From assembly GCA_009693745.1 (NCBI GenBank), contig SHWR01000014.1, positions 1 through 22,313 on the forward strand: DNA of 22,313 nt. Direction: 5' to 3'. The notes below the pieces were generated by a model, which did not search any database, had not been told where the DNA came from, and was given only the letters and a program-made list of their open reading frames with translations. The position numbers and the translations under genes are program-made. Positions 6,654-14,222 of this stretch are shown here, in pieces. This stretch comes from Candidatus Fonsibacter sp. Its GTDB lineage: Bacteria; Pseudomonadota; Alphaproteobacteria; Pelagibacterales; Pelagibacteraceae. Numbering within the stretch: the first letter of the stretch is position 1; each line of letters opens with the position of its first letter.

Positions 6654-9341
6654 ATGAGTGAAGATTTAAATCAAGAAAATATTAAAAATAAAAAATATAA
6701 CTCAGTTCAAATAGTTGATGAGATGAAAACCTCATACTTATCTTACGCGATGAGCGTTATTATAAGTAGAGCTCTGCCCGATGCAAGAGATGGCTTAAAA
6801 CCTGTTCATAGAAGAATTATCTACGCGATGTACAAAGGTGGATATGACTGGTCAAAACAATTTAGAAAATCAGCAAGAGTAGTCGGGGATGTGATTGGTA
6901 AGTATCACCCGCATGGAGATCAGGCTGTTTATGACGCCCTAGTAAGATTAGCTCAAGATTTTTCAATGAGTGTAAAATTATTAGATGGGCAGGGAAATTT
7001 TGGTTCTATGGATGGAGATAGAGCAGCAGCAATGCGTTATACTGAAACAAGATTAGCAAAAATCTCAGAATATTTAGTCGCAGATATTGAAAAAAATACA
7101 ATCGATTATCAAAATAATTACGACGATACTGAGTTAGAACCGACTGTTCTTCCAGCGCAATTTCCAAATTTATTAGTCAATGGAGCAGGAGGTATAGCCG
7201 TTGGAATGGCAACAAATATTCCACCTCATAATCTTGGTGAAATTATTGATGGAACACTTGCATACATTGATAATAACGAAATTTCGATTGATGAATTAAT
7301 TAAGTTAATTCCAGGACCAGACTTTCCAACAGGAGGTTTAATAATTGGTAAAGATGCAATAAAAACTGGTTACAAAACTGGAAGAGGCTCGATAAAAATA
7401 AGAGGAGAAATAGAAACTGAAGAAGAAAAAAAAGATAAAACTCTTGTTGTGATTAAATCTGTACCGTTTCAAACCAATAAATCTTTATTAATTGAAAAAA
7501 TCGCTCTTTTAGTAAGAGAAAAAAAAATCGAAGGTATATCAGATATTAGAGATGAATCTAATAAAGAAGGTGTAAGAATAGTTATTGATTTAAAAAGAGG
7601 AGCGTCGAGTGAAGTAATTATTAATCAACTTTATAAATACTCACCAATTGAATCATCTTTTGGATTTAATACGCTCGCAATACTTAATGGAAAACCAGAA
7701 CTCTTAAATTTAAAACAATTTATAAAAGTTTTTGTAGAGTTTAGAGAAAAAGTTTTAATTAAAAGGACTTTATTTGATTTAAAAAAGGCAAAAGATCGAG
7801 TTCATATTTTAATTGGATTATTTATAGCCATAGAAAATATTGATGAAATTATAGCTATTATACGTAAATCAAATAATCCAAATGAAGCAAAAAATATACT
7901 GCAAAATAAGCAATGGAATTTTAAAAAATCCAAAATCAATAGAGATGTTTTGGATGTTAGTGATTTATCTAACAAAGAACAGTACCATTTATCAGATCAT
8001 CAAGTTAGAGCAATTTTGGAATTAAGACTTCAGAAGCTTACTGCAATCGGACATGAAGAAATTAATTTAGAAATTAGCGAACTTTATAAGCTCATAGTTC
8101 AGTACAAAAAAATTCTTAATGATAGAGATGCATTATTAACTCAAATTAAGAATGAACTTAAGGATATTAAAACCAAATTTGCAACACCTAGAAGAACTAA
8201 AATTATAAATCAAGTTGGGACTTTTGAGATTGAAGATGTAGTTCAAAAAGAAGATGTGATTATTACAATAACAAACAAAGGATATATTAAAAGAAGCCCC
8301 TTAAGTTCAATTAAAGTTCAAAAAAGAGGTGGTAAAGGCAAAACAGGAATAACTACTAGGGACGAAGATTTTGTGAGTCAAATATTTACTGCTAATACTC
8401 ATACTCCTATTCTTTTCTTTTCATCAAAAGGTATCGTTTATAAATTAAAAGCTTGGAAAATTCCTGAAGGCTCTAATCAGTCAAAAGGCAAAGCTCTTCA
8501 TAGTATTCTTCCTTTAAAAGAGGGTCATGTAATCACTTCGATTATGCCGTTGCCTAGTGACGAGATCTTATGGGCAAAAATGAAAATTATATTTGCTACA
8601 AGTAATGGAAAAATTAGAAAGAATAGTCTTCTAGATTTCGAAAATATCCAACAAAGTGGCAAAATCGCAATAAAATTAGAAAACAACGATTCAATTGTTG
8701 GAATTAAAATTTTAGATGATGATGATGACTTTTTATTGAGTTCAGAAAAAGGTAAGTCTTTAAGAATTCAATCAAAAAAATTAAGACTTTTTAAAGGAAG
8801 ATCTTCAAAAGGAATTAAAGGCATGTCATTAAAAAAAGATGACAAAATTATTTCATTATCAATTTTAAAAAGTGTAAAAATAACATCCGAAGAAGCAAAG
8901 TCATATATAAAAGCATCTAGATTGGAGAAGGGCGCCGAAGAAACTCTAGACGATGAAAATGAAACGACTAAAATAGTTGCATTATCTAAAAAAAGAACTG
9001 AAGAATTTAAAAATAAAGAACAGTATATTTTGACTATAACTGAAAATGGCTATGGAAAACGTTCTTCTGCTTATGAGTACAGGGTAAGTGGCAGAGGAGG
9101 TCAAGGAATTATTAATATTATAAGCTCAGAAAGAAATGGTGGCGTCGCTTCAACATTTACGATTAATCATGAAGATCAAATTATGTTGATTACTGATAAA
9201 GGGCAGATGATTAGATGCAATGTAAAAGATATCAGAATAACAGGCAGAAATACTCAAGGCGTTAGAATTTTTAATCTTTCCAAAGATGAAAAGGTTGTTT
9301 CTGCTGCTAGAGTAGAAGACTCATCAGAGGAAAATAATTAA
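6654..9341 (+). CDS. gyrA: DNA gyrase subunit A
   Basis: GyrA is the breakage-reunion subunit of DNA gyrase, which introduces negative supercoils together with GyrB. The 895-aa product has the winged-helix and tower regions, with catalytic Tyr129 in AAMRYTETRL, and a C-terminal beta-pinwheel. The GyrA box reads QKRGGKGKTG (556-565), which separates it from topoisomerase IV ParC. The quinolone-determining region reads HPHGDQAVYD; spacing to the catalytic Tyr (39 residues) aligns Gln90 with E. coli Ser83 and Asp94 with Asp87. A Lys/Glu-rich insert lies in the pinwheel (about residues 750-790). It follows ssb by 9 bp and its TAA overlaps the next ATG by one base. Some other alphaproteobacteria have coaD next; here it is an NDUFS4-like gene. 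Confidence 0.98.
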   Translation: MSEDLNQENIKNKKYNSVQIVDEMKTSYLSYAMSVIISRALPDARDGLKPVHRRIIYAMYKGGYDWSKQFRKSARVVGDVIGKYHPHGDQAVYDALVRLAQDFSMSVKLLDGQGNFGSMDGDRAAAMRYTETRLAKISEYLVADIEKNTIDYQNNYDDTELEPTVLPAQFPNLLVNGAGGIAVGMATNIPPHNLGEIIDGTLAYIDNNEISIDELIKLIPGPDFPTGGLIIGKDAIKTGYKTGRGSIKIRGEIETEEEKKDKTLVVIKSVPFQTNKSLLIEKIALLVREKKIEGISDIRDESNKEGVRIVIDLKRGASSEVIINQLYKYSPIESSFGFNTLAILNGKPELLNLKQFIKVFVEFREKVLIKRTLFDLKKAKDRVHILIGLFIAIENIDEIIAIIRKSNNPNEAKNILQNKQWNFKKSKINRDVLDVSDLSNKEQYHLSDHQVRAILELRLQKLTAIGHEEINLEISELYKLIVQYKKILNDRDALLTQIKNELKDIKTKFATPRRTKIINQVGTFEIEDVVQKEDVIITITNKGYIKRSPLSSIKVQKRGGKGKTGITTRDEDFVSQIFTANTHTPILFFSSKGIVYKLKAWKIPEGSNQSKGKALHSILPLKEGHVITSIMPLPSDEILWAKMKIIFATSNGKIRKNSLLDFENIQQSGKIAIKLENNDSIVGIKILDDDDDFLLSSEKGKSLRIQSKKLRLFKGRSSKGIKGMSLKKDDKIISLSILKSVKITSEEAKSYIKASRLEKGAEETLDDENETTKIVALSKKRTEEFKNKEQYILTITENGYGKRSSAYEYRVSGRGGQGIINIISSERNGGVASTFTINHEDQIMLITDKGQMIRCNVKDIRITGRNTQGVRIFNLSKDEKVVSAARVEDSSEENN

Positions 9342-9631
9342 TGAGTCAAAGAGCTAAAATTTACCAACCTGTAAAAACAGCAATGCAATCTGGAAAAGCC
9401 AGAACTAAATTTTGGATTTTGGAGTTTAATAAATCAAATTCAAGCAAAGATTTTGTGATGGGATGGACATCATCATCGAATACAAGTGATCAAGTTAAGC
9501 TAAAATTTGAAACACAAATACAAGCAATTAAATACGCTGAACTAAATAATATTCAATTTGATCTTATAATGGCAAAAAAAAATAAATTAATTATTAAAGC
9601 TTATGCAGATAATTTTTTAAATAATGTTTAA
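9341..9631 (+). CDS. NDUFS4-like complex I accessory subunit
   Basis: A 96-aa soluble protein matching the 'ETC complex I subunit conserved region' family, the bacterial counterpart of mitochondrial NDUFS4 (18-kDa accessory subunit). Visible signatures are the opening AKIYQPVKTAMQSGKARTKFW (residues 5-25), MGWTSSSNTSDQV around residues 40-52, FETQIQAIKYAE, and the closing KAYADNF. In mitochondria and alphaproteobacteria this subunit sits on the peripheral arm of NADH:quinone oxidoreductase and helps stabilise the N-module. Its presence is a strong alphaproteobacterial marker. It is encoded away from any nuo genes, coupled to gyrA by a TAATG overlap and to the next gene by 8 bp. Length is about normal for bacterial members. 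Confidence 0.85.
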   Translation: MSQRAKIYQPVKTAMQSGKARTKFWILEFNKSNSSKDFVMGWTSSSNTSDQVKLKFETQIQAIKYAELNNIQFDLIMAKKNKLIIKAYADNFLNNV

Positions 9632-10595
9632 AAGTTTTTTTTTAAATAAAAAATGGGCCTTATGGGCTTGGGGTGGTGCTTCTTTATTAATTTTTTCATT
9701 GCTAATTCAAGTATCAATAACTGTTAAAATAAATGAATGGTACAAAGGATTTTATGATTTATTACAAAATGCTCCTAAAAGTAATATATCAGAATTTTGG
9801 GATAAAATTTATACGTTTTGCTATTTAGCATTTCCATATATATTGCTTGCAACTTTTACAAGTTTTTTTACAAGAGTTTTTGCACTTCGTTGGCGAGAAG
9901 CTATCACTTTTGATTATATCCCATTTTGGAAAAATAGTGTTGCGAACATAGAAGGTGCATCGCAAAGAATTCAAGAAGATGCTAGCAGATTTGCAAAAAT
10001 AGTAGAAAGTTTAGGTCTTCAAGTTGTCAGAGCCATTATGACTTTAATTGCTTTTATACCTATACTTTGGGGTCTTTCCTCTGGAATCCAAATTGAATTT
10101 TTTAAACAATTTCCAGGATCTTTAGTTTGGGTTTCATTATTTGTAAGTTTAGGCGGCTTATTAGTAAGTTGGTTTGTTGGGATTAAATTACCTGGGCTTG
10201 AGTATAATAATCAAAAGGTAGAAGCATCTTTTAGAAAAGAACTTGTATATGGAGAAGATGATAGAGTTAAATTTGCAAAACCCGACACTATTATTGAATT
10301 ATTTTCAGGAATAAAGTTTAATTATCACAGACTTTTTTTCAATTATGGCTATTTTGATATATGGGTAAATTTGTATGATCAATTTATGGTCATTGTTCCA
10401 TATTTAGTCATGGCACCAAGTTTATTTGGAGGAGTTATAACGCTTGGCGTTATAGTTCAAGTATCGAACGCCTTTCAAAGAGTTCATAACAGCTTTTCGT
10501 TGTTTATACATCAATGGACTACAATTACTGAGCTAAGATCAATTCATAAAAGATTAGGTGAGTTTGAAATTGCAATTAGTTATAAGAAAAATTAG
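9624..10595 (+). CDS. SbmA/BacA-family transporter (short form)
   Basis: A 323-aa inner-membrane protein of the SbmA/BacA family, whose members import antimicrobial peptides, microcins and some vitamin-like compounds using the proton gradient. Highly conserved blocks are NIEGASQRIQEDASRFAK (108-125), MTLIAFIPILW (139-149) and KLPGLEYNNQKVEASFRKEL (188-207) followed by VYGEDD; the C-terminal ELRSIHKRLGEFE is also family-typical. About five or six hydrophobic segments are seen (near 13-33, 66-86, 133-152, 167-187, 250-285). Compared with E. coli SbmA (406 aa), alignment begins near the segment NEWYKGFYDLLQ, so roughly 75 N-terminal residues are absent. No ABC ATPase domain is present. It overlaps the upstream gene by 8 bp and the convergent recG by 4 bp. 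Substrate is unknown. Confidence 0.85.
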   Translation: MFKSFFLNKKWALWAWGGASLLIFSLLIQVSITVKINEWYKGFYDLLQNAPKSNISEFWDKIYTFCYLAFPYILLATFTSFFTRVFALRWREAITFDYIPFWKNSVANIEGASQRIQEDASRFAKIVESLGLQVVRAIMTLIAFIPILWGLSSGIQIEFFKQFPGSLVWVSLFVSLGGLLVSWFVGIKLPGLEYNNQKVEASFRKELVYGEDDRVKFAKPDTIIELFSGIKFNYHRLFFNYGYFDIWVNLYDQFMVIVPYLVMAPSLFGGVITLGVIVQVSNAFQRVHNSFSLFIHQWTTITELRSIHKRLGEFEIAISYKKN

Positions 10596-12661
10596 CCTGT
10601 ATCTATTATATTTAATATTTTGTCTTTTTTAAAAAATTTGAGAAGTATGCTAAATTTATCAATGGGTAAATTTTCTTCAGTATAAAAATCTGTTTCCTTT
10701 TTGGCTAGTTCAAAAAGATGAGAGTGGTACATGGGATCCGCTACAATAAAATCTTTTTCACCACTTTGTTTATAGCCGATAATATCTCCAAATCCTCTTA
10801 ATTTTAGGTCTTGTTCGGATATATAAAATCCATCGTTTGATTCTTTAAGAATTTTAAGTCTTTTTTTGCCGTTCTCGCTTATTGATTTTGAATATATTAA
10901 AATACATTCACCGTCTTGCACGCCTCTGCCAACTCTTCCTCTTAATTGATGTAGTTGAGCAAGTCCAAACCTTTCTGAATTTTCAATTATAATTGTATTT
11001 GCATTTTGATTATCAACTCCAACCTCGACTACAGTTGTTGATATTAATATTGAAAATTTTTGATCTAAAAATTCTTTCATTACTTTAATCTTTTCTTCAT
11101 TCTTTAAATTGCCATGCATTACAGAAATATTTTCAGGAAAATATTTTTTTAGATATTCAAATCTTTCTATAACAGGAGTTAATTTAACTTTTTTACTTTC
11201 TTCAATTAATGGACAAATCCAATAAATTTGTTGTTTGCTTTCTATTTTTTTTTTGATTAAGTTAATCAAATCAGGTATTTTTTTTTCAGAAATAATATTT
11301 GTTAAAATTTTGGTCTTTTTGAATGGTTTTTCTCTAAGAGTAGAGATATCCATATCTCCATAAGTTGATAAAATTAAAGTTCTAGGTATTGGAGTTGCAC
11401 TCATCAATAATACATCGCAGTTGATGCCACCTTTTTCTGAAAGATTTATTCTCTGTTTGACACCAAATTTATGTTGTTCGTCTATAATGATTAATCCTAA
11501 ATTACTAAATGAAACACTTTCTTGGAATAGTGAATGAGTACCTATCAAGAAATTAATCTCCCCATCATTAAGTTGTTTTTTGACTTCAGTTTGTTTTTTT
11601 TTATTTACGCCACTGCTTAGAAGCTCAACTTTAACATTTAAACCCTGTGTTATTGATTTAATCAAATTTAGATGCTGAGTTGCCAATATCTCTGTAGGGC
11701 ACATTAAAGCCACTTGAAAACCAGATGCTATAACATTTAATGCAGAGATAATTGAAATTATAGTTTTACCTGAACCTACGTCGCCCTGGAGTAGTCTTAA
11801 CATTTTTTTATCTTTTTTTAAACTATCCTCAATTTCTTTTATAATATTTTCTTGATCTTTAGTTAAAGTAAAAGATAAATTTTTAATTATTTTTAATTTA
11901 TATTCCTCAGTAAAAAATTTAGGTTTTTTGTAAATAGTTAAATTCTTTTTTTTGATCTGAGAAAAAATTAACAAATTGGAAAATATTTCATCAAAAGATA
12001 TTCTTTCATAAGCTAAAGAATTCTTATTTAATTCTTCTAGTTTTTTAGGATTATGAAGCTGTATTAATGAATCTTTAAAATTAGACCATTTATTTTCTTT
12101 GATAATGATATCCCTATGCCACTCTGAAACATCCGGAATATCTTTAATAATTTTTTCATAAATTTTATTTACAGTTTTGTTAGAAATACCTTTTAATGAA
12201 CTGTAGGTTGGCATTATCTTGCTTACTGTTTCTTCGTTATTAACTGAAGTAACGTAGTCTGGGTTGGTTATTTGATACTTATTTTTGTAAATATTAATTT
12301 TTCCACTAATAATAACCTCGCCATTAAGAGGCAGTATTTCTTTAATATAATTTTCCCTTGAATTAAAAAAAACAATATTTATCTCACCAGTGTCGTCAAA
12401 ACATTGAACGGTATTAGGAAGCTTTCTTATTCGTGGAAAGTTGTATTTTTTAACTTTAACGAATATTGTACTAATTTTTCCTATTTCTAAATTATTTAAC
12501 TTAGGACAATGAGTTCTATCAATCAATCCGTAAGGAAAATTAAAAATTAGATCTATATTAGATTCTATTTTTTTTTCATTAAAGAGCTTCTGTATTTTTG
12601 GTCCTATTCCTTTTGTTTTAGAAATCGGATTAAAAAAAAAATTAAAATTTTTTTCTATCAT
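10592..12661 (-). CDS. recG: ATP-dependent DNA helicase RecG
   Basis: RecG is a superfamily 2 helicase that remodels stalled replication forks and branched recombination intermediates. The 689-aa protein has an N-terminal wedge/OB region (about 1-190, with GIGPKIQKLF at 18-27), then the helicase core: Walker A GDVGSGKT (293-300), motif II DEQH (394-397), motif III SATPIPRT (421-428) and motif VI QLRGRVGRG (572-580). The C-terminal part contains DLKLRGFGDIIG, characteristic of RecG. Length matches the family. It is divergent from sdhE across 38 bp, a pairing common in alphaproteobacteria. Its stop overlaps that of the convergent SbmA/BacA gene. The N-terminal codons are rich in Lys, Asn and Phe, as expected from base composition. 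Confidence 0.97.
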   Translation of the reverse strand: MIEKNFNFFFNPISKTKGIGPKIQKLFNEKKIESNIDLIFNFPYGLIDRTHCPKLNNLEIGKISTIFVKVKKYNFPRIRKLPNTVQCFDDTGEINIVFFNSRENYIKEILPLNGEVIISGKINIYKNKYQITNPDYVTSVNNEETVSKIMPTYSSLKGISNKTVNKIYEKIIKDIPDVSEWHRDIIIKENKWSNFKDSLIQLHNPKKLEELNKNSLAYERISFDEIFSNLLIFSQIKKKNLTIYKKPKFFTEEYKLKIIKNLSFTLTKDQENIIKEIEDSLKKDKKMLRLLQGDVGSGKTIISIISALNVIASGFQVALMCPTEILATQHLNLIKSITQGLNVKVELLSSGVNKKKQTEVKKQLNDGEINFLIGTHSLFQESVSFSNLGLIIIDEQHKFGVKQRINLSEKGGINCDVLLMSATPIPRTLILSTYGDMDISTLREKPFKKTKILTNIISEKKIPDLINLIKKKIESKQQIYWICPLIEESKKVKLTPVIERFEYLKKYFPENISVMHGNLKNEEKIKVMKEFLDQKFSILISTTVVEVGVDNQNANTIIIENSERFGLAQLHQLRGRVGRGVQDGECILIYSKSISENGKKRLKILKESNDGFYISEQDLKLRGFGDIIGYKQSGEKDFIVADPMYHSHLFELAKKETDFYTEENLPIDKFSILLKFFKKDKILNIIDTG

Positions 12662-12691
12662 TTGAAGACTTAATTAACATTAAGATATATA
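12662..12691 (+). promoter_or_regulatory. Possible sdhE promoter in the recG/sdhE divergent gap
   Basis: The 38-bp gap between the divergent recG and sdhE starts must hold at least one promoter unless they are read from far away. On the + strand a TTGAAG (12662-12667) and TATATA (12686-12691) are 18 bp apart, each matching consensus at four of six bases. Transcription would start close to the sdhE ATG at 12700, implying a leaderless or nearly leaderless mRNA. In such AT-rich DNA this match is weak evidence. Confidence 0.3.
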
Positions 12692-12699
12692 CATTAGTT

Positions 12700-12951
12700 A
12701 TGGACAATTTAATAAAAAAACTTCTATATCGCTCCAATCACAGAGGTACTAAAGAAATGGATTTATTAATAGGTGGTTTTGCTAATGAAAATTTAAAAAA
12801 ATTAACCACGAATGAATTAAAAGAATTTGAAATTTTATTAAATTTTACCGATAAAGAGCTAAGTTCATGGTTAGTAGATGACAAAAAAAATGCAGAAATA
12901 GAAAATTTTTCTATATCTAATAAGATTAAAGAATTTAAATTAAAATTTTAA
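12700..12951 (+). CDS. sdhE: FAD assembly factor SdhE (succinate dehydrogenase assembly factor 2)
   Basis: SdhE (CptB/Sdh5 family) is a small cytoplasmic helical protein needed to attach FAD covalently to the flavoprotein subunit of succinate dehydrogenase. The 83-aa product has the family signature RSNHRGTKEMDLLIGGF (11-27), including the functional RGxxE core (Arg15, Gly16, Glu19). The rest is predicted helical, with LLNFTDKELSSWL matching the family's 'LL...D.DL..WL' segment. Size is typical. It is divergent from recG. In several alphaproteobacteria mfd follows; here 141 bp of non-coding DNA and a tRNA gene on the other strand follow instead, so sdhE is probably a one-gene transcript. Confidence 0.93.
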   Translation: MDNLIKKLLYRSNHRGTKEMDLLIGGFANENLKKLTTNELKEFEILLNFTDKELSSWLVDDKKNAEIENFSISNKIKEFKLKF

Positions 12952-13092
12952 CTTATAAAAAATTAATTTTACTTACTTTTTTTTAATAAAAAAATGAATG
13001 TGAATAACTCTTTTACTTAGTTTAAGTAAATAAATAAGCAATCGTTTAAATGGTACTGCTTTTTTAAAAAGTTATATGTATCAATGGTTTTA
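12952..13092. other. Non-coding gap between sdhE and tRNA-Ser
   Basis: This 141-bp stretch is the longest gene-free interval of the window. It must hold the 3' ends of two converging transcripts, sdhE and the tRNA. It contains T-runs (12977-12984), A-runs (12988-12994) and a self-complementary 12-mer AAAATTAATTTT (12959-12970), plus the inverted repeat at 13012-13030. No GC-rich hairpin followed by a U-tract is present on either strand, no open frame of note, and no riboswitch pattern I recognise. Confidence 0.6.
13012..13030. repeat. Inverted repeat, possible weak 3'-end hairpin
   Basis: TTTACTT (13012-13018) and AAGTAAA (13024-13030) are perfect reverse complements separated by AGTTT; an extra A-T pair would leave a 3-nt loop. 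It lies between the converging sdhE and tRNA-Ser genes, where a processing or termination hairpin would be expected. It is AT-only apart from one pair and has no adjacent U-tract on either strand, so it may be a chance feature of base composition. Confidence 0.35.
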
Positions 13093-13182
13093 TGGCGGAG
13101 AGGGTGGGATTTGAACCCACGAACGGGTTGCCCCGTTGCTAGTTTTCAAGACTAGTGCTTTCAACCGCTCAGCCACCTCTCC
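13093..13182 (-). tRNA. tRNA-Ser (anticodon UGA)
   Basis: Read on the minus strand, the 90-nt gene starts GGAGAGGTGGCTGAGCGG and ends CCTCTCCGCCA. The 7-bp acceptor stem is perfect (GGAGAGG/CCTCTCC), the discriminator is G and CCA is encoded. The anticodon stem-loop CTAGT-CTTGAAA-ACTAG puts UGA at positions 34-36. The T arm GTGGG-TTCAAAT-CCCAC is perfect. A long variable arm with a CGGG/CCCG stem identifies a class II tRNA, as for serine. Its 5' end is only 43 bp from the mltB start on the other strand, so the two divergent promoters must overlap or interleave. Confidence 0.98.
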
Positions 13183-13225
13183 GTGAGTAATGACTTTAAA
13201 TATTGGCTATGTTAAAAAAAAAGTA

Positions 13226-14221
13226 ATGAATATTTACCTTAAATTGAGAATATTTCTAATTATTTATTTAGTTATAATATTTAATCCCAGTGTTTCTTTA
13301 TCAAATGAAAAGTTTAATGAATGGTTAGTTAGCTTCAAAGGTAGAGCGATTGCCCAAGGCGTAACAAAAGAAACCGTTGATTATGCTTTAAAAAATGCCA
13401 AATTTTTAGAGAGAATAGTTGCATTAGACAGAAAACAGCCCGAATTTTTTGAAAAAACATATGAATATTTAGAAAAAAGAATAGATGAAAAAAGAATACA
13501 AACAGGAAAAAATCTTTTAAATGAAAATGCTGTTTTACTTGAAAAGGTTAATGCTAAATTTAAAGTTGATAAAGAAATTTTAATAGCCCTATGGGGTATA
13601 GAAACAAATTTTGGAGTCAACAAAGGAAAGGTAGATATAATTTCAGCTTTATCAACGTTATCATTTGACAATCGAAGATCTGAATTTTTTGAAAAAGAGT
13701 TAATTATACTTCTTAAATTAATCGACAACAAAACTGTAAAATACGAAAGTTTATATGGATCATGGGCAGGAGCTATTGGTAATTTTCAATTCATGCCATC
13801 TACAATTCAAAAATACGGGATAAATTTTGATGAAGTTTCTGATATTGATTTAATCAATTCATTTCAAGACTCTCTTGCTTCTGCGGCTAATTATTTAAAA
13901 ACAATAGGATGGACTGAAAAGAATAAATGGGGGTTTGAGGTTAAAATAGATAATGGTTTTGATAATAATTTAATTAGTTCAGATTCTAGAAATCTTAAAA
14001 ATAAAATTTCTATTATTCAGTTAAAATCATTAGGTTTTAAAAATAAAAATGGCAGTGAAATAATGTCTATAGATAAAAAAGAAGGCTGGTTAATAAGACC
14101 AGATGGAGAGGATGGGCCAATTTATATAGTTTTTGATAATTTTTTAAGATTACTAGAATGGAATAGATCTTTACGATTTGCAATAACGGTGGGTACTCTT
14201 TCAGATAAAATAAAAATTTAA
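13226..14221 (+). CDS. mltB: Lytic murein transglycosylase, MltB family
   Basis: A periplasmic enzyme that cleaves the MurNAc-GlcNAc bond of peptidoglycan, forming 1,6-anhydro ends. I choose the ATG at 13226 (331 aa) over the upstream in-frame ATG at 13190: it yields a classical signal peptide (basic MNIYLKLR, a hydrophobic core to residue 19, then polar), whereas the longer form buries the core behind 12 residues and would start 7 bp from the tRNA gene. The catalytic motif WGIETNFG (123-130, Glu126) and GSWAGAIGNFQFMPS (178-192) are MltB/SLT_2 hallmarks. No lipobox and no C-terminal peptidoglycan-binding domain typical of some relatives are seen; residues beyond about 225 form a separate small region. 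It leads a long run of overlapping genes, starting with two other wall genes. Confidence 0.9.
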   Translation: MNIYLKLRIFLIIYLVIIFNPSVSLSNEKFNEWLVSFKGRAIAQGVTKETVDYALKNAKFLERIVALDRKQPEFFEKTYEYLEKRIDEKRIQTGKNLLNENAVLLEKVNAKFKVDKEILIALWGIETNFGVNKGKVDIISALSTLSFDNRRSEFFEKELIILLKLIDNKTVKYESLYGSWAGAIGNFQFMPSTIQKYGINFDEVSDIDLINSFQDSLASAANYLKTIGWTEKNKWGFEVKIDNGFDNNLISSDSRNLKNKISIIQLKSLGFKNKNGSEIMSIDKKEGWLIRPDGEDGPIYIVFDNFLRLLEWNRSLRFAITVGTLSDKIKI

Positions 14222-14222
14222 A

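Noticed and set aside
13190..13225. Upstream in-frame ATG for mltB
   Set aside because: It would add 12 residues ahead of a good signal peptide and begin 7 bp from the tRNA gene, within its expected promoter. The ATG at 13226 is preferred.
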